Of a stretch of DNA of 64,000 nucleotides, positions 31,423-38,946 are shown piece after piece. The stretch is from a virus. Location of the stretch: IMG/VR virus record IMGVR_UViG_3300033150_001569, positions 1-64,000 of that record, one strand, 5' to 3'. Each line of letters begins with the position of its first letter. Positions within the stretch are counted from its first letter, which is position 1. A model generated the notes under the pieces. It ran no database searches, was not told where the DNA came from, and saw only the letters and a list, made by a program, of their open reading frames with translations. Position numbers and translations under genes: made by a program.

Positions 31423-32028
31423 ATGAGTTTAATTCCTTTAGATGAAAGAAAAAGATTATTTATAGATATTGAGAGTTGTGGACTTGATCATAATAAATAT
31501 TCATTATGGAATATAGCTGGACTATTAGAAATAAATGATAAAATTGTTGAAGAATTTGATATAAAATTATTTCCGAAAAAAAGGAATATTTCAAATGAAG
31601 CAAAACAGTTATTAGAAATAGATAATCCATTAGATTTTTTTTCTAAATTTCAATCTTATAATGAAGGTTATAATCAATTGATATCTATTTTAGATAAATA
31701 TGTAAATAGATATGATAAAAATGATAAATTTATTTTATATTCTTATAATGTACCATTTGATACAAATTTTTTAAAAGAATTTTTTAAAGAAAATAATGAT
31801 GTATATTTTGGAAGTTGGTTTTCATATCAATTTGATATAATGCAAAAAGTATTAAATTTGATTGATTGTGAAAAAATTGATTTAGTAAAATTATATAATT
31901 TAGGAAATAATATTAAGTTGAATACAATTGCTAAATATTTTGAATTAGAATTTAATAATCATGTAGCTATTTCTGATATAAAAGTAACATATAAAATTTG
32001 GAAAAAACTTTGTGAATTAGAAAGTTAA
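31423..32028 (+). CDS. DnaQ-like 3'-5' exonuclease, 201 aa
   Basis: The DEDD-type motifs are visible: FIDIES (D15, E17), YNVPFDTNFLKEF (ExoII Asp) and HVAISDIKVTYKIW (ExoIII His and Asp, DEDDh type). It would degrade single strands or proofread. TTGGAG precedes ATG 31423. Confidence 0.8.
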   Translation: MSLIPLDERKRLFIDIESCGLDHNKYSLWNIAGLLEINDKIVEEFDIKLFPKKRNISNEAKQLLEIDNPLDFFSKFQSYNEGYNQLISILDKYVNRYDKNDKFILYSYNVPFDTNFLKEFFKENNDVYFGSWFSYQFDIMQKVLNLIDCEKIDLVKLYNLGNNIKLNTIAKYFELEFNNHVAISDIKVTYKIWKKLCELES

Positions 32029-32035
32029 AATAATT

Positions 32036-32723
32036 ATGACTAAAAGAGTGCAACAAATATTATATTATAAATATAAATATAATAAATTAGGATTGAAAAA
32101 TGAAAAGGGAGAATTATATAAATATGTAACTAATGAGGTATTGGAAGAAATAAAAAATCATCCTGATTATGTTTTTGAAAATGGTAAGTGGAAATATATT
32201 GGTATATTAGATTGTCGAAAAAATATTCATTGGTTAATTAGAAAAGCATATAGATCATGGTTAGCTCAAGGTAATAGATGTAATAATCCTAATGATGTTG
32301 CTTATAAATATTATGGTGGTAAAGATAAACCTGTTAAACGTATATGGAATAGTAGAATTATGGTTAATTTTTGGATTAATGAATTTTTTAAAAGAAAATA
32401 TTGGATATATCCTGTACTAAGTAGATTTAAAGACAAAGGCGATTATAAATTAGGTAATTGTATTTTGGAAGAAAATATTGAAAATATTAGTAAAATTAAA
32501 TCAACAGAATTAATGCAAAAAACAAGAAGTAAAAATGGATTAAAAAATTCAAAAAAAAGTTAAATTAATTAATATTAATGATTTAAATGATTTTATAGAA
32601 TTTTATTCTACTTTAGAAGCATGTAGACAATTAAATAAAGAAAAAACTTGTATAACAAATGCTATAAGAAGAAATGGAAATATTTATTATAATAATAAAA
32701 AATATAAACCAGAAAAAATATAA
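32036..32723 (+). pseudogene. Frameshifted HNH-like/NUMOD1 endonuclease gene
   Basis: The first frame (175 aa) has the best-preserved nuclease block of the family: SWLAQGNRCNNPNDVAYKYYGGKDK, IWNSRIMVNFWINEFFKR and RFKDKGDYKLGNCILEEN. It stops at 32563. After the A8 run 32551-32558 another frame gives VKLININDLNDFIEFYSTLEACRQL..., the NUMOD1-like tail, to 32723; removal of one A joins them. The 3' end carries a short tandem duplication of AATATAAACCAGAA. Confidence 0.65.
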
Positions 32724-32746
32724 ACCAGAATATATAAAAGGATAAT

Positions 32747-33721
32747 ATGGATATTAAAAATTTAAATAATTTTAAAAATAAAAATATAATACTTATAGGA
32801 GATGTAGCGATTGATATTTATGAATATTATAAATCAACTGAGTCTTCTCCTGAACATAAAGATATTCCAAAATGTATATTAGAAAATAGAAAAATTAATT
32901 TAGGAATGACAGGAAATGTTGCAACAAATCTTGCTGCATTAGGAGCAAATGTTTATTTTTTCTGTGTTGGTAATAGAGAATTTTATGATGAATTAATGAA
33001 AATAAGTAATAAATTTGATAATAGAATAAAACTAATTTTTTATTCATCAGATAATATTACTTATAAGAAAAGAATAATAGTTAATAATAAACATATAATG
33101 AGAATTGACGAAGATATAAATATATCTAAAGATGAAAAGATTTTATTTAGATTTGATAGTATTTTATCATTGTCTCTTTCATCTAATATTAATATTGATG
33201 CAATTATATTATCTGATTATAATCGTGGATTAATAAAAAATTATGGTCAAGAATTTATAAATAAATTAAAAAATAAATTTAAAAATATTTCTATTTTTTA
33301 TGACCCACATGAAAAACAAAATAATATTCCAAATGGTATTGATTATTTAACACCTAATTTAAAAGAAGCAAAAGCAATTACTAAAAATAAAACTAATTTT
33401 TATTTAGATACGTATAATAATTTAATAAATAAAAATTTAGCAAAAAATATTATATTAAAATTGTCTGAAGATGGAGTTGTTTTTAAAGACGAAGATAATA
33501 AAGTTCAAAAAATTTCAGCTTGTAAAGAATCTGTTATTGATGTATCAGGAGCAGGAGATACATTAGTTTCAGTATTAGCATTAGCATTATCTTCAGGATT
33601 TTCTTTATATGATTCTGTTAATATTGCTAATATAGCATCAGGATTAGTAGTTATGAAAGAAGGAACACAACCAGTTTATTTTGAAGAATTAGAAAAGGAA
33701 TTAAAAAATTATGGAAAGTAA
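32747..33721 (+). CDS. HldE/RfaE domain I-like PfkB sugar kinase, 324 aa
   Basis: IILIGDVAIDIYEYYKS at the N-terminus, LGMTGNVATNLAALGA for the substrate site, ILSDYNRGLI in the middle, and DVSGAGDTLVSVLALAL as the C-terminal ATP/anion-hole signature define a PfkB kinase. The closest type I recognise is the kinase half of HldE, which phosphorylates heptose-7-phosphate for LPS core synthesis. The nucleotidyltransferase half is absent, as in stand-alone HldA. It may change host surface sugars or intercept heptose phosphates. Confidence 0.72.
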   Translation: MDIKNLNNFKNKNIILIGDVAIDIYEYYKSTESSPEHKDIPKCILENRKINLGMTGNVATNLAALGANVYFFCVGNREFYDELMKISNKFDNRIKLIFYSSDNITYKKRIIVNNKHIMRIDEDINISKDEKILFRFDSILSLSLSSNINIDAIILSDYNRGLIKNYGQEFINKLKNKFKNISIFYDPHEKQNNIPNGIDYLTPNLKEAKAITKNKTNFYLDTYNNLINKNLAKNIILKLSEDGVVFKDEDNKVQKISACKESVIDVSGAGDTLVSVLALALSSGFSLYDSVNIANIASGLVVMKEGTQPVYFEELEKELKNYGK

Positions 33722-33923
33722 AAAGATAGAATTTAAAAAATATAATGGACAAATTAAAATTTATATTGATGTAAAAGGAATGCAAGCAAAAAGTAAAAGT
33801 GATTGTAAGGATATTATTATAAAAAAGGCAAAAATTATTATAAGTAAATTACTTGAGAAACGTAATGATTTTGATGATGAATCATTATATATTATTAAGG
33901 ACGTAGAAACTAAAATATTATAA
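33711..33923 (+). CDS. Hypothetical protein, 70 aa
   Basis: It overlaps the kinase gene by 11 bases. A small basic alpha/beta sequence (KIEFKKYNGQIKIYIDVKGMQAKSKSDC). No family recognised. Confidence 0.45.
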   Translation: MESKKIEFKKYNGQIKIYIDVKGMQAKSKSDCKDIIIKKAKIIISKLLEKRNDFDDESLYIIKDVETKIL

Positions 33924-33935
33924 ACAAAATTAATT

Positions 33936-34523
33936 ATGAACATAATCAAAGCAAATTTAGATGATTTTTTGTCCAGTGATCATCATATAGGACATTATAA
34001 TATAATAAATTATTGTAAACGACCATTTTATTCAATTCAAGAGATGGATTATATATTAATTAAAAATTGGAATGATAATATTACAAACAATGATATTGTT
34101 TTTTATCTTGGTGATTTTTGTATGAATCCTAAATATTATCAAATATTGTTACAATTTAATTTTAAAAAAATATATTTTATAATAGGAAATCATGATAAAA
34201 GAAAAAAATTACAAAAATTAATTGATGAATATAATTTAAATATTGAAATTTTTGATAATTTAATTATAGAAGTTGATAATAAGCAATATTATTTAACACA
34301 TATGCCTATTAATTGTTCAGATAACATTCCTAGTATAATTGGTCATGTTCATGAAAAATTTTTAAAATTAAATAAAAATAGTATTATTACACATTTTAAT
34401 CGTCAATTAAAAAAAGAAATTAAAAAAGAATTAAAACAATCAATTATTAATGTTGGTGTAGATGTTCATAATTTCAAACCTCTTAAAATAAGAGACTGTT
34501 TAAAAATTTTAAATGGAGAGTAA
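33936..34523 (+). CDS. Calcineurin-like metallophosphoesterase, 195 aa
   Basis: SSDHHIGHYNIINYCKRPF at the N-terminus, YLGDF, IIGNHDKRK, LTHMP and IGHVHEKF give the complete metal set. This compact phage subfamily (with the HYNIINY-RPF signature) is common near nucleotide genes; its substrate is unknown. Confidence 0.82.
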   Translation: MNIIKANLDDFLSSDHHIGHYNIINYCKRPFYSIQEMDYILIKNWNDNITNNDIVFYLGDFCMNPKYYQILLQFNFKKIYFIIGNHDKRKKLQKLIDEYNLNIEIFDNLIIEVDNKQYYLTHMPINCSDNIPSIIGHVHEKFLKLNKNSIITHFNRQLKKEIKKELKQSIINVGVDVHNFKPLKIRDCLKILNGE

Positions 34524-34527
34524 TAAA

Positions 34528-35142
34528 ATGAAAAATTTAATATTAATTTTATATATTTTACCTAGTATATTATTTGCTAATATTTGTGACAAACATCCTA
34601 TTTATTGCCAGATTATTAAAAATAAACAAAAAGTGAATGAAAAAATAAATTATAAATATGCAATGAAATTATCTAATAGTATATATAAAGTATGTAGAAA
34701 AGTTTTAAGAGAACAAACAAAACAAAATGAAATAGATAAAAAATCTTATTTATATAAATCTACTGATTATATTACTTGGAAAAATTTTATTGATTGTGAA
34801 AAAGATATGCAAATATATACTGCGATATTAGCTCAGGAATCGAGATATCAATTAAACGCAACTAATTGTATTCGAGGTTTAGATAAAACTACTCATGAAG
34901 AAACAACAGTTTGTATTGATTTTGGAATTTCTCAAGTAAATTTAAGAAATATTATTAAATATGATTTAGATACTCGTAAATTACTTACTGATATTGATTA
35001 TTCAGTTGAACAAGGAATTTGGATTTTAGCTAAATTTAAAAATCAATATTATGATAAAGAAGATAATTATTGGTCTAGATATAATGCTTCTTCTCATAAA
35101 AAAAGAAAAATATATGAAGATTTAGTTTCTAGATTTTTTTAA
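34528..35142 (+). CDS. Exported lytic transglycosylase-like protein, 204 aa
   Basis: ATG 34528 follows GGAGAG. Residues 1-17 are a signal peptide (LILILYILPSILFA). The catalytic region YTAILAQESRYQLNATNC has the Glu of SLT-type transglycosylases, and CIDFGISQVN corresponds to the G-L-M-Q-I/V motif. It would cut peptidoglycan in the periplasm, for lysis or entry. It ends the region before a promoter. Confidence 0.75.
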   Translation: MKNLILILYILPSILFANICDKHPIYCQIIKNKQKVNEKINYKYAMKLSNSIYKVCRKVLREQTKQNEIDKKSYLYKSTDYITWKNFIDCEKDMQIYTAILAQESRYQLNATNCIRGLDKTTHEETTVCIDFGISQVNLRNIIKYDLDTRKLLTDIDYSVEQGIWILAKFKNQYYDKEDNYWSRYNASSHKKRKIYEDLVSRFF

Positions 35143-35158
35143 TTATTTGATAATGTTC

Positions 35159-35187
35159 TTGACTTATCATACAAATTAATATATAAA
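35159..35187 (+). promoter_or_regulatory. Sigma-70-like promoter
   Basis: TTGACT (35159-35164), a 17-bp spacer, then TATAAA (35182-35187). It is the last promoter of this kind that I find; the structural genes follow. Confidence 0.5.
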
Positions 35188-35236
35188 TTATATACTTAAT
35201 AAATAACATAAGTTATTGAAATTAAATGAGGAATTT

Positions 35237-35343
35237 ATGCCAAGAACTAAGAAAAAGACTACAAAGAAAACTCCAGATAAAAAAAATATTAAAAAAATAC
35301 TAAAAAGACTAATAAAAGAGGAAGACCTAAAACAAAAAAATAA
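35237..35343 (+). pseudogene. AT-hook-like basic protein, frameshifted
   Basis: ATGAGGAAT-type ribosome site. The frame starts MPRTKKKTTKKTPDKKNIKK. After the A7 run 35291-35297 a second frame reads NTKKTNKRGRPKTKK and stops at 35343. KRGRPK is the canonical AT-hook core, so the +1 reading (about 35 residues) is the more convincing one. It has its own promoter and a terminator. Confidence 0.5.
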
Positions 35344-35370
35344 GTTTAAATTAAATACCCAAAATTTTTA

Positions 35371-35406
35371 AACCCTCAATATCAATATGGTATTGAGGGT
35401 TTTTAT
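35371..35406 (+). terminator. Rho-independent terminator
   Basis: ACCCTCAATA (35372-35381) pairs with TATTGAGGGT (35391-35400), followed by TTTTT. A 10-bp stem with a nine-base loop. Confidence 0.75.
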
Positions 35407-35416
35407 TATCTAATCT

Positions 35417-35441
35417 ATTCTAAAATAGCAAAATTCTCTAC
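35417..35441. repeat. Copy 1 of the ATTCTAAAATAG motif
   Basis: Starts ATTCTAAAATAGCAAAATTC and agrees at 24 of 25 positions with 51481-51505. It lies between the terminator and the first head-module gene, in otherwise featureless A/T-rich DNA (35407-35502). Confidence 0.45.
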
Positions 35442-35502
35442 ATTTTAGATAAAAAATAATATTTAATATTTATTTAAATTTTTTAATAAATGAGGTTTTA
35501 AA

Positions 35503-35886
35503 ATGGCAGTTCCTTCAAAAGATGCTAGTAATGAAGAAAAAAGAAATGCTCAAAAAGCAAGAGCGTCAAAATATGGTATAGAAGCTTTAGATGGTAAAGG
35601 AGAGAATTTATCTTATCCTGCTGGTTTTCCAACAAAAGAAAGTCTTTATGGTGATCCAGTAAATTTAAAATATCCTCTTGAATCTAAAGCAAGAGCAGCA
35701 AATGCTAGAGTTCGTTTTAAACAATTTGCTGATAATTATTCAAAAACATCATCTAAAAGAATAATTCATGAAAGAATAGTCAGAGCAGAAATAGCTCATG
35801 GAATTGAACCTAAATATAATGAAGATGATGCTCTTGATAGATTACTTCCTGCTTCTTTAGTAGATCAAATGATGAAATCTGAATAA
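35503..35886 (+). CDS. Conserved phage protein (DUF6582-like), 127 aa
   Basis: LSYPAGFPTKESLYGDPVNLKYPLESKARAANARVRFKQFADNYSKTSSKRIIHERIVRAEIAHGI resembles the DUF6582-type module, often fused to phage head proteases or placed near them. Here it stands alone at the head of the packaging module. TGAGG precedes the ATG. Confidence 0.6.
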   Translation: MAVPSKDASNEEKRNAQKARASKYGIEALDGKGENLSYPAGFPTKESLYGDPVNLKYPLESKARAANARVRFKQFADNYSKTSSKRIIHERIVRAEIAHGIEPKYNEDDALDRLLPASLVDQMMKSE

Positions 35887-35917
35887 TTCAGATAAATAAG
35901 TATAAATTTATATAAGT

Positions 35918-36226
35918 ATGATAGATAAAAAAACTATAATATCTAATTTTATTTCTAAATATGACATCTATGATTTTTCTCCTAAACAACAATATATTTT
36001 CGGATTATTTATTTCTAAATTAGAAAATTTTAATATTGAACAAATTAAAGGGGCAATCTCTCTATTTCAAAAAGAGATTATGCCCCTTTTTACGTTAACA
36101 GATGATGAAAATAAATTTTTAGAAGAATTTGATAAAAAATATTTAGAATTACAAAAACAAAATAAAAAAGAACTTATTAAATTTTTATCAGATGAAGGAG
36201 AATATGAGAAAATCGAACATTTGTAA
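35918..36226 (+). CDS. Hypothetical protein, 102 aa
   Basis: No clear ribosome site. A helical, charged sequence (FSPKQQYIFGLFISKLENFNIEQIKGAISLF...). A terminator-like hairpin lies inside the coding frame at 36046-36091, so the frame may be incidental or its expression may be attenuated. It overlaps the start of the thymidylate kinase gene. Confidence 0.4.
   Translation: MIDKKTIISNFISKYDIYDFSPKQQYIFGLFISKLENFNIEQIKGAISLFQKEIMPLFTLTDDENKFLEEFDKKYLELQKQNKKELIKFLSDEGEYEKIEHL
36046..36091 (+). terminator. Terminator-like hairpin inside a coding frame
   Basis: GGGGCAATCTCT (36050-36061) pairs with AGAGATTATGCCCC (36073-36086, two-base bulge), then TTTTT. This is among the strongest stems in the window. 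Confidence 0.55.
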
Positions 36227-36788
36227 ATATATTTGTTTTGAAGGAATAAATGGTTCTGGAAAAACTACACAAGCATTAAAGTTAACTGACTATTTAACAG
36301 AAAAAGGTTTTAATACTATTTATACAACAGAATATAATCCAATATTTTTAGAAAATTTATCTAATTATAAAAATAAAGATAAAGTAGTAAAACAATTAAT
36401 AATTGGTGCTAATTCAAGAGCACATTATTTAGATATTATTAAACCAGGGTTAAAACAATATGATTATATAATTTCTGATCGTGGTCCATTTTATAATTTT
36501 TGTTATGGTGAAGTCGATATTCCTGATATTAATTTTATATTTGAATATATTTATAGAAAAACTTATGTACCTGATTTAAATATTTTATGTGATGTTAAAA
36601 ATATAGAAGATGCAATTAATAGAATAAAAAATAAATCTTCTAGTAAATCAATTAAATATCATGAGAAAGCAAAAGATTTATTTTTAAGAGCAGCAGATGT
36701 TTATCCTAATTTTAGAATTGTTGATACTAGTATTTATAATATAGATCAAGCTCATAATGTTGTTAAAAAAATAATAGATAATTTTTAG
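36204..36788 (+). CDS. tmk: Thymidylate kinase
   Basis: AAGGAG precedes ATG 36204. CFEGINGSGKTTQALKL (Walker A, residues 14-22) and YIISDRGPFY (DR-x motif) define dTMP kinase; the C-terminal LID-like region is Lys-rich. At 194 residues it has normal length. Together with thyX it supplies dTTP precursors. Confidence 0.85.
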   Translation: MRKSNICKYICFEGINGSGKTTQALKLTDYLTEKGFNTIYTTEYNPIFLENLSNYKNKDKVVKQLIIGANSRAHYLDIIKPGLKQYDYIISDRGPFYNFCYGEVDIPDINFIFEYIYRKTYVPDLNILCDVKNIEDAINRIKNKSSSKSIKYHEKAKDLFLRAADVYPNFRIVDTSIYNIDQAHNVVKKIIDNF

Positions 36789-36796
36789 GTTATTTT

Positions 36797-37582
36797 ATGT
36801 CTGATGATTTTACTTTTGAATTGGAAGAAAAAGTTCCTAATAAAGAATTAAAAATAGAAAAACAAGGTGATTGGCAAGTAATTAAAAATAATAGTGATAG
36901 ACCTATTACAGCAGAAGAATTTGAAGCATTAATTAATAAAGATTATAAAAAAGCAAAAGATAAAGTATTAATTAAACCAAAAAAAGATAAACAATTACCA
37001 TCTCCAAAAGATACTAAAAATAAAGATGAGGAAAAAATAGAAGAGAAAGATCCTCCTAAAAAATGTTCATTTATAATGAAAGATGGACAACAATGTAGTA
37101 ATTGGGTTATTCCAGGTAGTGATTATTGTTCTAAACATACTAATCCAGTTCCATCTAAACCAAGTGATTTTAAACCTAAAGTTATTCCAAAAGGAAAAGT
37201 AAAAGAAGGATTATATAGTACTACTAAATATACTGCTTCTGTACAAGGAATGGTTAGTGAATATAGAAAAGATCCTGATTTAGAAAATTTAGATATTGAA
37301 TTAGCATATATGAAATCATTAAAAGATAGAGTAGAGAATCTTGAAATACCTGAATTTGATAAAGTTAAATTAGTAGGAGATATATTAATTGAAACAACTA
37401 AAATGGCAGAAAGAAGACAAAAAATTATTGAAGCTAGAAAATATTATTTAGAAGTATCTCAGATAACTTATTTCGTGACACAAATTTTAAATATTATAAA
37501 TCGTCACGTTCAAAGTCCTGAAGAAAGATTAGCAATTAAGGAAGATATTCAAGGACTTTATATAAAAAGATTAAAAAAATAA
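36797..37582 (+). CDS. Zinc-finger protein next to terminase, possible small subunit, 261 aa
   Basis: Residues 1-85 are charged and disordered-looking. CSFIMKDGQQCSNWVIPGSDYCSKH (C-C-C-H) is a zinc knuckle near residues 88-112. The C-terminal 130 residues are helical (VENLEIPEFDKVKLVGDILIETTKM...). The position just upstream of the packaging genes suggests a DNA-binding terminase small subunit, but the sequence alone does not prove it. Confidence 0.45.
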   Translation: MSDDFTFELEEKVPNKELKIEKQGDWQVIKNNSDRPITAEEFEALINKDYKKAKDKVLIKPKKDKQLPSPKDTKNKDEEKIEEKDPPKKCSFIMKDGQQCSNWVIPGSDYCSKHTNPVPSKPSDFKPKVIPKGKVKEGLYSTTKYTASVQGMVSEYRKDPDLENLDIELAYMKSLKDRVENLEIPEFDKVKLVGDILIETTKMAERRQKIIEARKYYLEVSQITYFVTQILNIINRHVQSPEERLAIKEDIQGLYIKRLKK

Positions 37583-37591
37583 GGATATCTA

Positions 37592-38944
37592 ATGGATAAA
37601 GAAAAAATTAAAAATGATATTATAAGAGTTGCTAATAAATTAAATAAAAGACCTAGTAGAGATGAATATTTAGTTTATGGTAAATATTCAAAAAGAAATA
37701 TTGATAAAGTTTTTGGTTCTTATAGTGCAGCAATTTTTGAATCGGGTGTTGAAAAAATTGAAACAATTAAAAATCTTAAAAAATTAAGAAATGAATTAGT
37801 TAATTATGATTCTGATTGTGAAAAAGAAATAATTGAAGAAATGGAAAAACATAAAGAAAAAGTAAAAGAAAAAGTAACTAAAAGATATTATGAACAATTA
37901 AAAAAACAAAAAATGATAGGAGATCTTGTTATAGAAACAATTGAGGGATGTGCTGCTTCATTAGAAGCTAATGAGTTAAGTATAAAAGTTATTCCTTCAG
38001 ATACTAAAAAATGTGATTTTAATAAAAGTAAAGCTATTTTATGGTTAGATTTTAGTGATAGTCATATAGGAGAATTAGTTAAAAAAGAAGTTGTTGGAGG
38101 TTTGGGTGAACATAATTGGCAAATTTGGGAAGAAAAATTAAGTAAATGGGTAAATAAAGTAATTAATAAAATAAGAAATCTTAAAAATATTTATAATATA
38201 GAAAAAGTAATAATAGCATTTTTAGGAGATATAATTGATGGTGATAGTATTTATAGAAGTCATACCTATAATATTGATACTGATAAATTTTTTCAAATAA
38301 CAGAAGGTTCAGAAGATATAACAAATGCTTTAGTTAAGATTGCAAGTACATTTCCTAATATTGATTTTGAAATTTATGGAACTGGTGGAAATCATGGTAG
38401 AGATGGAAGAAAAGGAGAAAAACCATATCATATTAATTTTGATTTAATGGTTTATAAATTTATTGAAACTAGATTAAAATGTTATAATCTTAAAAATATT
38501 CAATTCAATTTTTCTATAGTTTGGTTTTCAGTAGTTTCTTTATTTTATGAAGATAAAGATTGTCCTGTTAAAGAAACAGGATGGTTAAATCTTATTCAAC
38601 ATGGTGATGGAATACCACAGAATTTAGGGATTCCTTTTTATGGTATATCAAGATCTGCTGCTAAATATGATAAAATGCTTCAAAAATGTATTCATTATAG
38701 ACATTTAGGACATTTTCATACAGGTGGAGATTTAGGTAATTCAGCAGGTGCAGATTTATTAAATGGTTGTTTTCCTGGTGGAAATGAATTTTCTGCAAAA
38801 GATTTAGCAGTTACTTCTAGACCAGAACAAAGAGGTTATTTATTTACTCCACAAGAAGGAATAGTTGATACATATCGTTTTTATCTTAGTGATTTTATAG
38901 TTCCCGATATTAAGATTTATGGAAAAGATAAAGATAAGGAATAG
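37592..38944 (+). CDS. Metallophosphoesterase with homing-type repeat, 450 aa
   Basis: Residues 1-52 (IKNDIIRVANKLNKRPSRDEYLVYGKYSKRNIDKVFGSYSAAIFESGV) match the homing-endonuclease-associated repeat, a DNA-binding helical unit. After a coiled-coil segment the phosphoesterase follows: DFSDSHIGE, FLGDIIDGDS, TGGNHGRDG, LIQHGDG and HLGHFHTGG. It lies directly upstream of terL. It might act on DNA ends during packaging, but that is inference. Confidence 0.75.
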   Translation: MDKEKIKNDIIRVANKLNKRPSRDEYLVYGKYSKRNIDKVFGSYSAAIFESGVEKIETIKNLKKLRNELVNYDSDCEKEIIEEMEKHKEKVKEKVTKRYYEQLKKQKMIGDLVIETIEGCAASLEANELSIKVIPSDTKKCDFNKSKAILWLDFSDSHIGELVKKEVVGGLGEHNWQIWEEKLSKWVNKVINKIRNLKNIYNIEKVIIAFLGDIIDGDSIYRSHTYNIDTDKFFQITEGSEDITNALVKIASTFPNIDFEIYGTGGNHGRDGRKGEKPYHINFDLMVYKFIETRLKCYNLKNIQFNFSIVWFSVVSLFYEDKDCPVKETGWLNLIQHGDGIPQNLGIPFYGISRSAAKYDKMLQKCIHYRHLGHFHTGGDLGNSAGADLLNGCFPGGNEFSAKDLAVTSRPEQRGYLFTPQEGIVDTYRFYLSDFIVPDIKIYGKDKDKE

Positions 38945-38946
38945 TT

